A stretch of DNA of 64,000 nucleotides from Streptomyces sp. RKAG290. GTDB lineage: Bacteria > Actinomycetota > Actinomycetes > Streptomycetales > Streptomycetaceae. Where the stretch lies: the NCBI RefSeq assembly GCF_023701695.1, contig NZ_JAJOZC010000001.1, positions 248,001 to 312,000 of the forward strand, given 5' to 3'. A program made the translations under genes and the position numbers. Shown here piece by piece: positions 39,347-47,091 of the stretch. The notes below the pieces were generated by a model, which did not search any database, had not been told where the DNA came from, and saw nothing but the letters and a program-made list of their open reading frames with translations. Position 1 is the first letter of the stretch. The number at the start of each line of letters is the position of its first letter.

Positions 39347-40321
39347 TCAGTAGGCGACGGGCCAACCGCTGCTCCAGTTCAGGAGGTTGACCCCGAGCTT
39401 CGGGGTCCCGTTGTCCTGGCCGTCGTAGTAGTGGTAGACGAGCAGATCGCCGTCGGAGTCGGCCAGCACCGACTGCCCGCCGGGACCGATGTAGCGGCCG
39501 TGCGACTCCAGCACCGCCGTACCGCCGTTGTTCAACATGTTCACGCCGTCGCGGTCGTAGTACGGACCGGTGACAGCGGTGGCACGGCCGACCTTGACCT
39601 TGTACGTGGAGGAAGTGCCCGCGCAGCACGTGTCGTACGAGGCGAACAGGTAGTAGTAGCCGCCCCGTTTCACGACGGACGGCGCCTCGACCGCCTTGGT
39701 CCCGGTGGGGCGGGAGGCCAGTGCGCGGCGGGCGGTGTCACCGGCGTACTGCTTGCCGGTCGACGGATCGAGCCGGATCATCTTGATCCCGGTCCACCAG
39801 GAGCCGAAGGACAGCCACCACTTCCCGTCGTCGTCCACGAAGAGGTTGGGGTCGATGGCGTTGTAGTCGCTCGACGCGCCCGAGGTGTAGACCGTGCCGC
39901 TGTCCGTCCAGCTGCCCGGCTGCCCGGTGGTGGAGACGGCCAGCCCGATGGCGGAGGTGTTCGACCCGAAGGACGAGACCGCGTAGTACATCAGGTACTT
40001 GCCACCGTGATACGAGATGTCCGGCGCCCACGGGTCGGAGGCGGAGGAGTACTTCGTCCACCAGCTCGGCGGTGCGGTAAACGCGGATCCGGAACGGCCG
40101 AAGGCGGTGCGGTCGGTGGAGGTGCGCAGCTGGAGGTTGTCGCCGGTGGAGTAGAGCAGGTACTGGCCCGAGGGCGTGCGCACCATCGAGGGGTCGTGGA
40201 CGACGATGTCGCCGGTGACGGCGCCCGGGTTGGGGTAGGCGGACGCACTGCCTGGCACGAGGGCCAGGAGGAACGCGGCGGTGATGACGGCGAGGGACCT
40301 GCTGCGGATGGTGCGGCTCAT
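39347..40321 (-). CDS. GH43 endo-alpha-1,5-L-arabinanase, secreted
   Basis: 324 aa from ATG 40321 (GGAGG upstream). Signal peptide ends at GSASAYPNPG. Five-bladed propeller with the three acids visible: base VVHDPSMVRT, pKa modulator NAIDPNLFVDD, acid KAVEAPSVVKRGG. Also WAPDISYHGGKYLMYYAVS. Cuts arabinan side chains of pectin outside the cell; pairs with the pectinesterase. Confidence 0.92.
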   Translation of the reverse strand: MSRTIRSRSLAVITAAFLLALVPGSASAYPNPGAVTGDIVVHDPSMVRTPSGQYLLYSTGDNLQLRTSTDRTAFGRSGSAFTAPPSWWTKYSSASDPWAPDISYHGGKYLMYYAVSSFGSNTSAIGLAVSTTGQPGSWTDSGTVYTSGASSDYNAIDPNLFVDDDGKWWLSFGSWWTGIKMIRLDPSTGKQYAGDTARRALASRPTGTKAVEAPSVVKRGGYYYLFASYDTCCAGTSSTYKVKVGRATAVTGPYYDRDGVNMLNNGGTAVLESHGRYIGPGGQSVLADSDGDLLVYHYYDGQDNGTPKLGVNLLNWSSGWPVAY

Positions 40322-40471
40322 GAGGGGGCCTCCTGCGTTCGATTTACGGGAGGAGCGTGGGGTCGCAAAGCAGTCGTCGCCGGACGAGTTCCGGTTGCCA
40401 TGAACGCGACACAATTCACCGCTGCTTCGGCGCCGCTCCTGAGTGCAGCAGCAGGCCGGGCCCCTCCGGCT

Positions 40472-41284
40472 TCATCCCGTGCCCTCCTCGGGCCTCCGTC
40501 CCCAGACGGTGAACATGCCGGCCGACAGCGCGGCGCACTCTTCGGACCCCAGATACTCGACCGCCTCGTCAACGGCCGCATCGTCGACCAGGCCGGTGGC
40601 GAGCATCGCCGCCCTGCTGCGCTCCCAGGTGTCCACCCAGAACCGGCTGAGGGCACTGTCCGGCAGCAGCGGCGGCGCATGGAGTTCGGCCGCGACGGGC
40701 TTGAGCCCCACCCCGCGCAGCAGTTGCGGGTACGAGGGCACCCAGCTGACATCGGTGCCGATCGTGGCGCGCAGCCCCTGCCACATCGCCCGCATCGCCG
40801 CGGAGTACGGCGTCGCGGGCGTACGGTCGCTCGTCAGGTCGACCGCGTCGCTGAGCACCAGCACACCGCCGGGTGCGACGAGTTCGGCCAGCGCCGCGAT
40901 CAGTCGCTCGCGCCCGGGCACGTGCATCAGCACGAAGCGGGCGTGGACCAGCTGGAACCGGCCGGAGACGAAGTCCGGGGCGGTGATGTCGGCCTCCAGC
41001 ACGTCGAGTCCGGGCAGCGGCCGCTCCCTGAGGAACCGTACGTCGCGGTCCACGGCGAGCACGCTGTCCACCCCGGCCTCGTCCAGCAGCCGGCGGGAGA
41101 CGGTTCCGGTGCCGGCTCCGACGTCGAGACAGCGCCACCCCGGGCCGGCCCCGACCGCCCGCAGCCGGGCCATGGTGATGTCGTCGTAGGCGAGGGCCCC
41201 GAAGTCGATGCGTTCCCCCTCCCCCGCCTGTTCGGGACGGAAGACGGCCTCTCCGTAGCGGCCGTCGCCCGGCACGGCGCTCAC
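40472..41284 (-). CDS. Class I SAM-dependent methyltransferase
   Basis: 270 aa, GTG start after GGAGGAGG. Rossmann methyltransferase: motif I CLDVGAGTGTVSRRL, acidic end of strand 2 VLAVDRD, motif IV region FQLVHARFVLMHV, GGVLVLSDAVDLT. Substrate unknown. GTG overlaps the stop of a 30-aa ORF upstream, so its translation is likely coupled to it. Confidence 0.88.
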   Translation of the reverse strand: MSAVPGDGRYGEAVFRPEQAGEGERIDFGALAYDDITMARLRAVGAGPGWRCLDVGAGTGTVSRRLLDEAGVDSVLAVDRDVRFLRERPLPGLDVLEADITAPDFVSGRFQLVHARFVLMHVPGRERLIAALAELVAPGGVLVLSDAVDLTSDRTPATPYSAAMRAMWQGLRATIGTDVSWVPSYPQLLRGVGLKPVAAELHAPPLLPDSALSRFWVDTWERSRAAMLATGLVDDAAVDEAVEYLGSEECAALSAGMFTVWGRRPEEGTG

Positions 41285-41373
41285 GCCTCCTCCGGCGCGA
41301 GCGTGTCGTCCTTGACGAGTCCCCGCGCCTGGGCGGCAAGGGACGGAAACAGCGGGTCGCAAGACGGTTTCAT
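41281..41373 (-). CDS. 30-residue small ORF coupled to the methyltransferase
   Basis: ATG 41373 follows GGAGAGG by eight bases; the TGA stop overlaps the methyltransferase GTG (GTGA). Peptide begins MKPSCDPLFPSLAAQARG and ends acidic (LAPEEA), with one Cys. It could be a leader peptide, a modified-peptide precursor, or the remnant of a larger gene. Too short to assign. Confidence 0.5.
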   Translation of the reverse strand: MKPSCDPLFPSLAAQARGLVKDDTLAPEEA

Positions 41374-41629
41374 GACCGGGCCTCTCCACGCGGTGGGCGG
41401 TGCCGGGCAGCCCACCCGGGGCCGCCGCGCCACCGATCCTGCACCGGAGGCCGCCCCCACGGCCGAGGCGCGCCGCGCCTGAGCCGATCAGCCCTGGGGC
41501 GCGGCACACGGAGCAGCCACGGTTGGTGACCTTCGCGCCCCGGTCCGGGCTCACGCTTGCCGCCCCGCTCTCGCGGCCGGAAGGGACGGGGCAGGTATTT
41601 AATCGGATGTGCGCGGGGCGCGGGGTTGT

Positions 41630-41635
41630 TAGGTT
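41630..41635 (+). promoter_or_regulatory. Candidate -10 for a leaderless DUF7873-like message
   Basis: TAGGTT (TAnnnT form) lies six bases before the GTG at 41642 with no clear ribosome site, so transcription may begin at the start codon. The -35 is not obvious. Confidence 0.4.
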
Positions 41636-41641
41636 CGCCGT

Positions 41642-42373
41642 GTGCCGAAGCTGAATCAGATCATCGCAGTCGAAAAGGGCGTCAAGTCCAAGGCCCTCCA
41701 AGAGCTCACCCAGGCTCACCAGGACGTGCAGAAGCCCGCCCTGCTGGCCGGAATCTCCCGGACCTACCAGCCCAAGGACGAGGAGGGCGAGCAGCTGCCG
41801 CCCGAGTCCACCCGGGTGCAGATCAAGGCCGAGGACGCCCTGCGGGCGACCGCCGGGACGCTGACGCGGCTCTTCGACGTCACCGCGACGAAGGACTGGG
41901 CGAACCGGTCCGCGGTCGCGGACGTGGTGGTCGACGGTACGGTGCTGCTGCCCCAGGTGCCCGTCCCGTACCTGTTGTTCCTGGAGAAGCAACTCACCGA
42001 CCTGCACACCTTCGTGCGCAAGCTGCCGGTGCTCGACGCCTCCGAGTCGTGGAACCTGGACCCCTCGACGGACTCGTGGAAGACGGACCCGGTGCGGACC
42101 ATCCGCACGAAGAAGGTTCCGCGCAACCACGTGAAGGCCGAGGCCACGGAGAAGCACCCGGCGCAGGTCGAGGTGTACTACGAGGACGTCCCGGTCGGTT
42201 ACTGGACCACGGTGAAGTTCTCCGGCGCGCTGCCCGCCCGGCGGGTCAACGAGCTCCTCGATCGCGTCGAGAAGCTCCAGCAGTCCGTCAAGTTCGCCCG
42301 CGAGGAGGCGAACAGCACAGAGGTCACCGACCAGCGGGTCGGTGACGCGGTATTCGGCTACCTCTTCCGGTAG
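41642..42373 (+). CDS. DUF7873-like protein, next to permuted tRNA-like genes
   Basis: 243 aa, starts VPKLNQIIAVEKGVKSKALQ. Soluble, charged, no signal or membrane segment; long helices at both ends and a beta-rich middle (VPVPYLLFLEKQLTDLHTFV and PAQVEVYYEDVPVGYWTTV). I associate it with the uncharacterised actinobacterial family DUF7873, from memory. No catalytic motif visible. Its stop is followed by a hairpin and, within 80 bases, by two tRNA-like genes on the same strand, so a joint transcript or functional link is plausible. Confidence 0.75.
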   Translation: MPKLNQIIAVEKGVKSKALQELTQAHQDVQKPALLAGISRTYQPKDEEGEQLPPESTRVQIKAEDALRATAGTLTRLFDVTATKDWANRSAVADVVVDGTVLLPQVPVPYLLFLEKQLTDLHTFVRKLPVLDASESWNLDPSTDSWKTDPVRTIRTKKVPRNHVKAEATEKHPAQVEVYYEDVPVGYWTTVKFSGALPARRVNELLDRVEKLQQSVKFAREEANSTEVTDQRVGDAVFGYLFR

Positions 42374-42383
42374 CCCCCACATA

Positions 42384-42408
42384 CGCCCTCCGTCGCGAGC
42401 GGAGGGTG
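42384..42408 (+). terminator. Hairpin after the DUF7873-like gene
   Basis: CGCCCTCCG pairs with CGGAGGGTG (one G-U), loop TCGCGAG. Could stop the mRNA or act as a processing boundary before the tRNA-like array. Confidence 0.55.
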
Positions 42409-42449
42409 CGCGATGAGCGCAAGCTGAAACTGATGTTGAAGCTGATGAA

Positions 42450-42533
42450 GGGGTGTCAGTTGGGGGTTCGAATCCCTCTCCCCGCACCACATGCGGGGGT
42501 GGCCCAAGCCTGGCAGAGGCGGCCCCGTGAAAC
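42450..42533 (+). tRNA. Circularly permuted tRNA-like gene A (3' half first)
   Basis: Order is 3' half (42450-42489), 3-base linker CAT, 5' half (42493-42533). Joined in tRNA order it folds fully. Acceptor GCGGGGG (42493-42499) pairs with TCCCCGC (42479-42485), then A and an encoded CCA (42487-42489). D stem GCC/GGC (42502-42504, 42518-42520). Anticodon stem GCCCC (42522-42526) with GGGGT (42450-42454). T arm GGGGG-TTCGAAT-CCCTC (42462-42478). Outside the anticodon stem TCAGATTC (42534-42541) pairs with GAAGCTGA (42438-42445), one mismatch. If the loop is GTGAAAC the anticodon would be GAA, but the join point is unknown. Variable region is 7 bases. An unpermuted fold fails. Confidence 0.68.
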
Positions 42534-42599
42534 TCAGATTCTCGCTCCAGTCTCAGTATTCGCCGCCGAACACCGGATCGACCGAGCGTGGGCGAACAT

Positions 42600-42676
42600 C
42601 GACGGATGGGGGTTCAAGTCCCCTCGGCGCCTCTCTCGTGGCGCTGTAGTTCAAAGGCAGAACACGTCGATCTCAA
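42600..42676 (+). tRNA. Circularly permuted tRNA-like gene B (3' half first)
   Basis: 3' half 42600-42632, linker CTCTCGT, 5' half 42640-42676. Acceptor GGCGCTG (42640-42646) pairs fully with CGGCGCC (42625-42631, one U-G). T/A at positions 8-9; D arm GTTC-AAAGGCA-GAAC (42649-42663). Anticodon stem CGTCG (42665-42669) with CGACG (42600-42604), perfect. T arm GGGGG-TTCAAGT-CCCCT (42608-42624). CCA not encoded; discriminator U. Flanks CCCGCG (42682-42687) and CGTGGG (42587-42592) also pair. Loop ATCTCAA would give anticodon CUC, but the D arm and U73 look more like tRNA-Gly, so identity is open. The variable region is only 3 bases; a lost G in the G run 42608-42612 would explain it. Confidence 0.65.
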
Positions 42677-42728
42677 CATGACCCGCGGTTCTTAAACGCC
42701 GCCGGTGTGCGCAAATGGGTGGCAAGCT

Positions 42729-42761
42729 GGAGCCCGGGAGCTGGACATGCTCCCGGGCTCC
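42729..42761 (+). terminator. Terminator of the tRNA-like array
   Basis: Perfect 13-bp stem GGAGCCCGGGAGC / GCTCCCGGGCTCC, 7-base loop. Marks the end of the DUF7873-tRNA unit. The remaining gap to 42901 shows nothing else. Confidence 0.75.
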
Positions 42762-42901
42762 GTCACGTTCCGGCCCGCGGCTTGTGCGGTGACCGGGACG
42801 GTTCCCCGGGTTGAGGGGTCAGGCCGCGGTGGGCGGGGGTCCCCCGCCCCAGGGGATGCTTCTTTCCCTGCGGATTCGCCGATTCCACTCGGGGCGGTCG
42901 G

Positions 42902-45504
42902 TCAAGGCAGGATCTCGATGTACCCGCCGGTTCCGTGCACCCGGATCCGCTGTCCGTCCCGGATCAGCCGGGTGGCCTGCTCCACGCCCACGACGGCCGG
43001 CAGACCGTACTCCCGGGCGATCACCGCCCCATGGGTCATCAGGCCGCCCACCTCCGTCACCAGGCCCGCGATCCCGACGAACAGCGGGGACCAGCTGGGG
43101 TCCGTGAAGGTCGTGACCAGGATGTCGTCCGCTTCGAGATCGGCATCCGCCATGTCGAGGATGACGCGGGCCCGCCCCTCGATCGTCCCGGTGGAGACCG
43201 CCAGACCGATCAGCGCGCCGGCCGGGACGTCGTCGCGCCGGTACGCCCCGCTGATGGCCTCACCGTCCGAGGTGAGCACCCGGGGCGGTGTGAGCGCCCG
43301 GTAGGACCGGAAGGCGTCCTTGCGCTGCTGGACGAGCTGTTCATCCGCCCGGTCCGAGCGCACGACGTCGTGGAGTTCCTGAAACGTGAGGTAGAAGATG
43401 TCCTCCGCCTCGCGGAGCACGTCGGCCCGCACGAGGCGCTCCGCCTCCGCCAGCAGCGCCTGCTTGTAGACGGAGTAGCGGCTGATGATGCCGTACTTCG
43501 GGTACTCCCGGTACCCGATGAAGGTCCTGACCCGGTCGATCATCCGCTTGGCCTCGTCGGCCTTCCGGTCCCCGTCCGGCAGGGCCCGCAGGCGTGTCAG
43601 CACGTCCAGTTCCTTCTTCTGCGCCTTCAGCCGCCCTTGTTCGAAGCGCCGCTCGGCGGCGCCCGGCTCGAAGTTCCTGACGTTGTCGAGGATCACGGGC
43701 ACGAGGGTGCTGGGGCGTTCGCGCCAGCGTGGCCTCGTGATGTCGATCTCGGCGACGCAGCGCATGCCGTACCGGTCGAGGTAGGCCTCGATGGCGTCGC
43801 GCGCTGCCGTCCCGCCCGCGAGCTTGGCCAGCTCGTCCAGGAAGCCGTCGTCCTCGACGCCCTGCAGGAACTCGACCACCTCCGGCAGCGGGCGGATCAC
43901 GTCCGCGACGTCGAGCAGCGCCAGTCCCATCTCCGACGTGATGTTGCCGGGGGCGGACAGCGTGAGCGTGTCAGCCGCGTTCTTCTCGCCGAGCCACTCC
44001 TGCAGCTTGTCGTTGAGCCACCAGGTGGCCTCCATCCCCGCCATGATCACCTGCATGCTCAGCGGATCGCTGAGGACCCGCTTGTGCTCCTCGAACGCCT
44101 CCAGCAGGAAGTCGAACAGCGCCGGGCCCGCCTTCGTCCGGATGTCGCGCTCCAGGGCGGCGACGGACACCTGGCTGCGCTCGATCAGCTCGGTGACGAG
44201 GGCCGGATCGGTCTCGATCGGGGCGGACCGACCGCGGGCCGGCGCAGCGCCGGGAGCCGCGTCCGGGAGCGACGGGACGAAGCCGTCGCGGTCGAGGACG
44301 GTCTCCAGCGCGTCCCTGACCAGCGGATCGCCTTTCCCCATGACGTCCAGCAGAGCGGCGCGGCTCGCGGGCGAGGCCAGGCGCCCGGTGACGTCGACGA
44401 AGAGCCGCCCGCCGGCCTCGTGCATCGCCACCATGGCCGTCCGCTGCCACATGGAGTACCCAGAGGCCTCATGGCGTCGGTCATCATCTGCTGATGGCCG
44501 ACGGACACGTAGACGTGGTTCTCCTCGTCGCCGGTCTCGGGGACGGGGACGGGGAACAGTGTCGTGATCGGCCGGCTCTGAACGATCCGGAAGCCGTCAT
44601 CGGCCAGGCACCATTCGATGTCCTGCGGGCTGCCGAAGTGCGCTTCGATCCGCCGCCCGAGCTCCACCAGCCGCACGGCCTGCGCGTCCGTCAGCGCCGG
44701 CTGCTCCTGCCGCTCCGAGCCGATCGCCACTTCCTGCGTACCGCCGGCCGGCAGCGCCTCGACGGCACGCTGCTTGGCGGCGATCGTCCTGGCCTCGACC
44801 TCGCCGTTTCGCACCTTGAAGACGTCCGGGTTCACCAGGCCGGAGACCAGTGCCTCGCCGAGGCCGAAGCCGGCGTCCACGGTGGCGACCTTCCGGTTGC
44901 CGGTGACGGGGTCGGCCGTGAACAGGATGCCGGACGCGTGCGGGAAGACCATCCGCTGCACGACCACGGCCATGTGGACCGTGCGGTGGTCGATGCCGTT
45001 CCGCCGGCGGTAGGTCACGGCCCGCTCGGTGAACAGCGAGGCCCAGCAACGACTGAGGTGCTGGAGGATCGCCGCAGGCCCCACGACGTTCAGGTACGTG
45101 TCCTGCTGGCCCGCGAAGGAGGCCGTCGGCAGGTCCTCCGCCGTCGCGCTGGACCGGACGGCGTACGCGGCCTGCTCGCCGAGCCGGGAGAGCGCGCGCG
45201 TGACCGCCGTCGCGAGATCGCCCGGAATCGCAGTCCCTTCGACGGCCCGGCGGATCTGCGCGCTGAGCGTGCGGATCGCCTCCCGGTCGTCCGGGTTCAC
45301 GCGCGACAGCTCTTCAAGCAGCTCGTCGATCGACGGCACTTGCGCCATGATCCGGCGGAAGGCGTCCGTCGTCACGCAGAAGCCATCAGGCACGGCGATG
45401 CCGTCGATCCGCGACAGCCCGCCCAGGTGGGCGCCCTTGCCGCCGACGACGGCGACCTGCGTCTCCTCGATGTCCTGAAGATCCAGCACGTACTGCCCGG
45501 TCAT
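42902..45504 (-). CDS. rph: Rifampicin phosphotransferase, apparent frameshift
   Basis: 867 aa if repaired, the size of RPH enzymes. ATP-grasp domain (VGGKGAHLGGLSRIDGIAVPDGFCVTT, AYAVRSSATAEDLPTASFAGQQ), rifampicin-binding domain in the middle, and the swivelling phosphohistidine domain GGLMTHGAVIAREYGLPAVVGV near the C-terminus. It transfers the ATP beta-phosphate to the rifamycin ansa bridge, inactivating it. GGAGG six bases before ATG 45504. The frame changes at CCC 44459-44461; one extra base gives MRPLGYSMWQRTAMV. A rifamycin-associated element is 322 bases upstream. Confidence 0.9.
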
Positions 45505-45601
45505 CGCGATACCTCCGAGGCAGTCGTGCTCCGTCGCGCTGCGGTGGCCGATCGGATCACCGACGCCTCCCACCCTGTCGAGCCATTGGTCGAGCACTTC
45601 C

Positions 45602-45790
45602 TCATCCTTGGTTGCCTTCGCTCAGCCGAACCGGCCGGCCGCTCCGCCGAGCCGCCGACGCGTACCCCCGCACCTGCGCGCCGAGCACCCGCAACTGCAC
45701 TGCCGGTCCCGGTCCCTCCGCTGGTTCGACGTCTCCTCGTCCCTCATACGTCGGCAACAGCACACGCACGTCGTGGCCCCATTTCCGCAA
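45602..45790 (-). pseudogene. N-terminal remnant of a GT1 (macrolide/rifamycin-type) glycosyltransferase
   Basis: A 62-codon reading from TTG 45790: VRVLLPTYEGRGDVEP and AVQLRVLGAQVR match the N-terminus of MGT-type GT1 enzymes, then similarity ends at an arbitrary tail. It sits 36 bases from the rifamycin-associated element and just before rph. GT1 rifamycin glycosyltransferases are known to carry this element, so this may be a deleted rgt gene whose promoter now serves rph. Inference. Confidence 0.6.
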
Positions 45791-45826
45791 ATTGTGGCAT
45801 CGGCCGACGATTGTGCACCGCGACCA

Positions 45827-45845
45827 GGGCCTTGCGGCAAGCCCC
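45827..45845. promoter_or_regulatory. Rifamycin-associated element (RAE)
   Basis: GGGCCTTGCGGCAAGCCCC, a 19-bp inverted repeat (9-base arms, one mismatch). It matches the RAE type described upstream of actinomycete rifamycin-inactivating genes, recalled from the literature. Predicts rifamycin-inducible expression of what lies downstream on the minus strand. Confidence 0.75.
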
Positions 45846-45868
45846 CCAGTGCGCTATAAGTTGAGAGT

Positions 45869-45902
45869 GGCAAGGAGAGCTCTCTCCTTGCCTTTTGTTT
45901 TT
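45869..45902 (+). terminator. Intrinsic terminator with T tract
   Basis: GGCAAGGAGAG / CTCTCCTTGCC followed by TTTTGTTTTTT. One of few classical T-tailed terminators in the window, and no gene precedes it on this strand, so it may end a short RNA or insulate rph. The rest of 45903-46056 is empty. Confidence 0.65.
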
Positions 45903-46056
45903 TGCCGCCCCTGGGACCTGACAAGCACCTCGCGAAGCGGGCGGTGGTGCCTCGCGTACGGATACACGGCCGTCGGCCGCGGCACTGCCGTGGTGTCCGC
46001 CATCCGCCTCCGGGTCAGGCGCGTGCCCGATGGAGCGACACCTGGGCAGCCATCGG

Positions 46057-46428
46057 TCAGCGACCGGGCTGGACCACGGACCGGTAGAGGTGCTCCCGCC
46101 CGTCGTTGTCCTCGAACTCCAGGGTGAAGGGCATGCCCAGCTCCTTCAGGGCCGCCAGCAGGACAGTGAGGCGGCCGGGGTCCACGAACCCGCTGAACAG
46201 CACGGGATCCGCCGGCATCAGCTCAAGCTCGGCGAAGGAACTCCCGACCTCGAAATCGGTCCAGCTCGACCGGCGGACCGCCCAGCCGGCGGAGTGAAAG
46301 ACCTCGGCCGCGTGTGGAGCGCCGGCTGTTGCCGTGAGGGATCCCCAGATGTTGTTCCCACGACCGGCCTGCGCCCTGGCAGCCGCGTCGAGGCCCGGCC
46401 CGCCTGTCCCGCCGGAGGTGAAGTCCAC
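46057..46428 (-). CDS. Hypothetical protein
   Basis: 123 aa, soluble, acidic C-terminus. Segments DFEVGSSFAELELMPADP and LKELGMPFTLEFEDNDGRE suggest a compact alpha/beta domain as in small uncharacterised or immunity-type proteins. No family recognised. Transcribed alone. Confidence 0.6.
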   Translation of the reverse strand: MDFTSGGTGGPGLDAAARAQAGRGNNIWGSLTATAGAPHAAEVFHSAGWAVRRSSWTDFEVGSSFAELELMPADPVLFSGFVDPGRLTVLLAALKELGMPFTLEFEDNDGREHLYRSVVQPGR

Positions 46429-46528
46429 GCCGGACGGTAGCAGGCGGCCCTGCCCGGGTGTACCGCCCCGTGAGGTCGGTCAGTACTCCGGCCGCAGTTC
46501 GTGGTGACGCGTGGGGCAGAGTGGGGGC

Positions 46529-47032
46529 ATGGCTACGTACGAGACGATGTCGTTCCGGCTCGAGACCGAGCGGTTGGTACTGCGGCCGTGGGCCGAGTCG
46601 GACGCCGCTGAGTTCCGCGACCTGCTCTGCGAACGCGGCAAGGGGACCCCCACGGTTGAGCACGCCCGGACGTCGATCGCGAAGCTGCTCACCGCGACGG
46701 CGACAACGGGGATCGCCCTGCTGCCCATCCAGCGCCGCGACGAAGGTGACTTCATAGGCTATTGCGGGTTGATCATCGGCCGCTCCAGCCTGGAGGAACC
46801 CGAGATCGCGTATGAGCTGTTCCAGCGCGTGCACGGGCGTGGCTACGCCACCGAGGCAGCCGGCGCGGTACTCGACGCCGCTGCTGCGACCGGACGCAGG
46901 CGGCTCTGGTCGACCGTCGGCGCGTGGAACGCACCGTCGTTGCGCGTCCTTGAGAAGCTCGGCTTCGACCGGGATCACGTCTCCACGGAAGACAGCGGTG
47001 AAGTGGTATGGCTCACGCGCGAGTTGCCGTGA
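46529..47032 (+). CDS. GNAT-family N-acetyltransferase (RimJ/RimL-like)
   Basis: 167 aa. FRLETERLVLRPWAESDA at the N-terminus, acetyl-CoA loop HGRGYATEAAGAVLDAA, and WNAPSLRVLEKLGFDRD. ATG 46529 chosen; 46547 is possible. Acceptor unknown. Intact and upstream of the insertion sequence. Confidence 0.88.
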   Translation: MATYETMSFRLETERLVLRPWAESDAAEFRDLLCERGKGTPTVEHARTSIAKLLTATATTGIALLPIQRRDEGDFIGYCGLIIGRSSLEEPEIAYELFQRVHGRGYATEAAGAVLDAAAATGRRRLWSTVGAWNAPSLRVLEKLGFDRDHVSTEDSGEVVWLTRELP

Positions 47033-47091
47033 CGCGCGGTCGCGCCCCCGCGGTTTCGCGCCCACATGATCGCGTGGGCTGGGGCGGCTAG

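Noticed and set aside
42402..42489. An ordinary (unpermuted) tRNA with 5' acceptor GCGGAGG near 42400
   Set aside because: GCGGAGG belongs to the hairpin after the DUF7873-like gene, mismatches TCCCCGC, and no D or anticodon arm can be drawn between it and the T arm.
41285..42490. Minus-strand reading with VRGEGFEPPTD upstream of the methyltransferase
   Set aside because: This peptide is the well-known false translation of a tRNA T arm; the true methyltransferase start is GTG 41284.
42534..42599. Group I or II intron splitting the tRNA-like halves
   Set aside because: The spaces are under 75 bases and show no intron core; a self-splicing intron cannot be supported.
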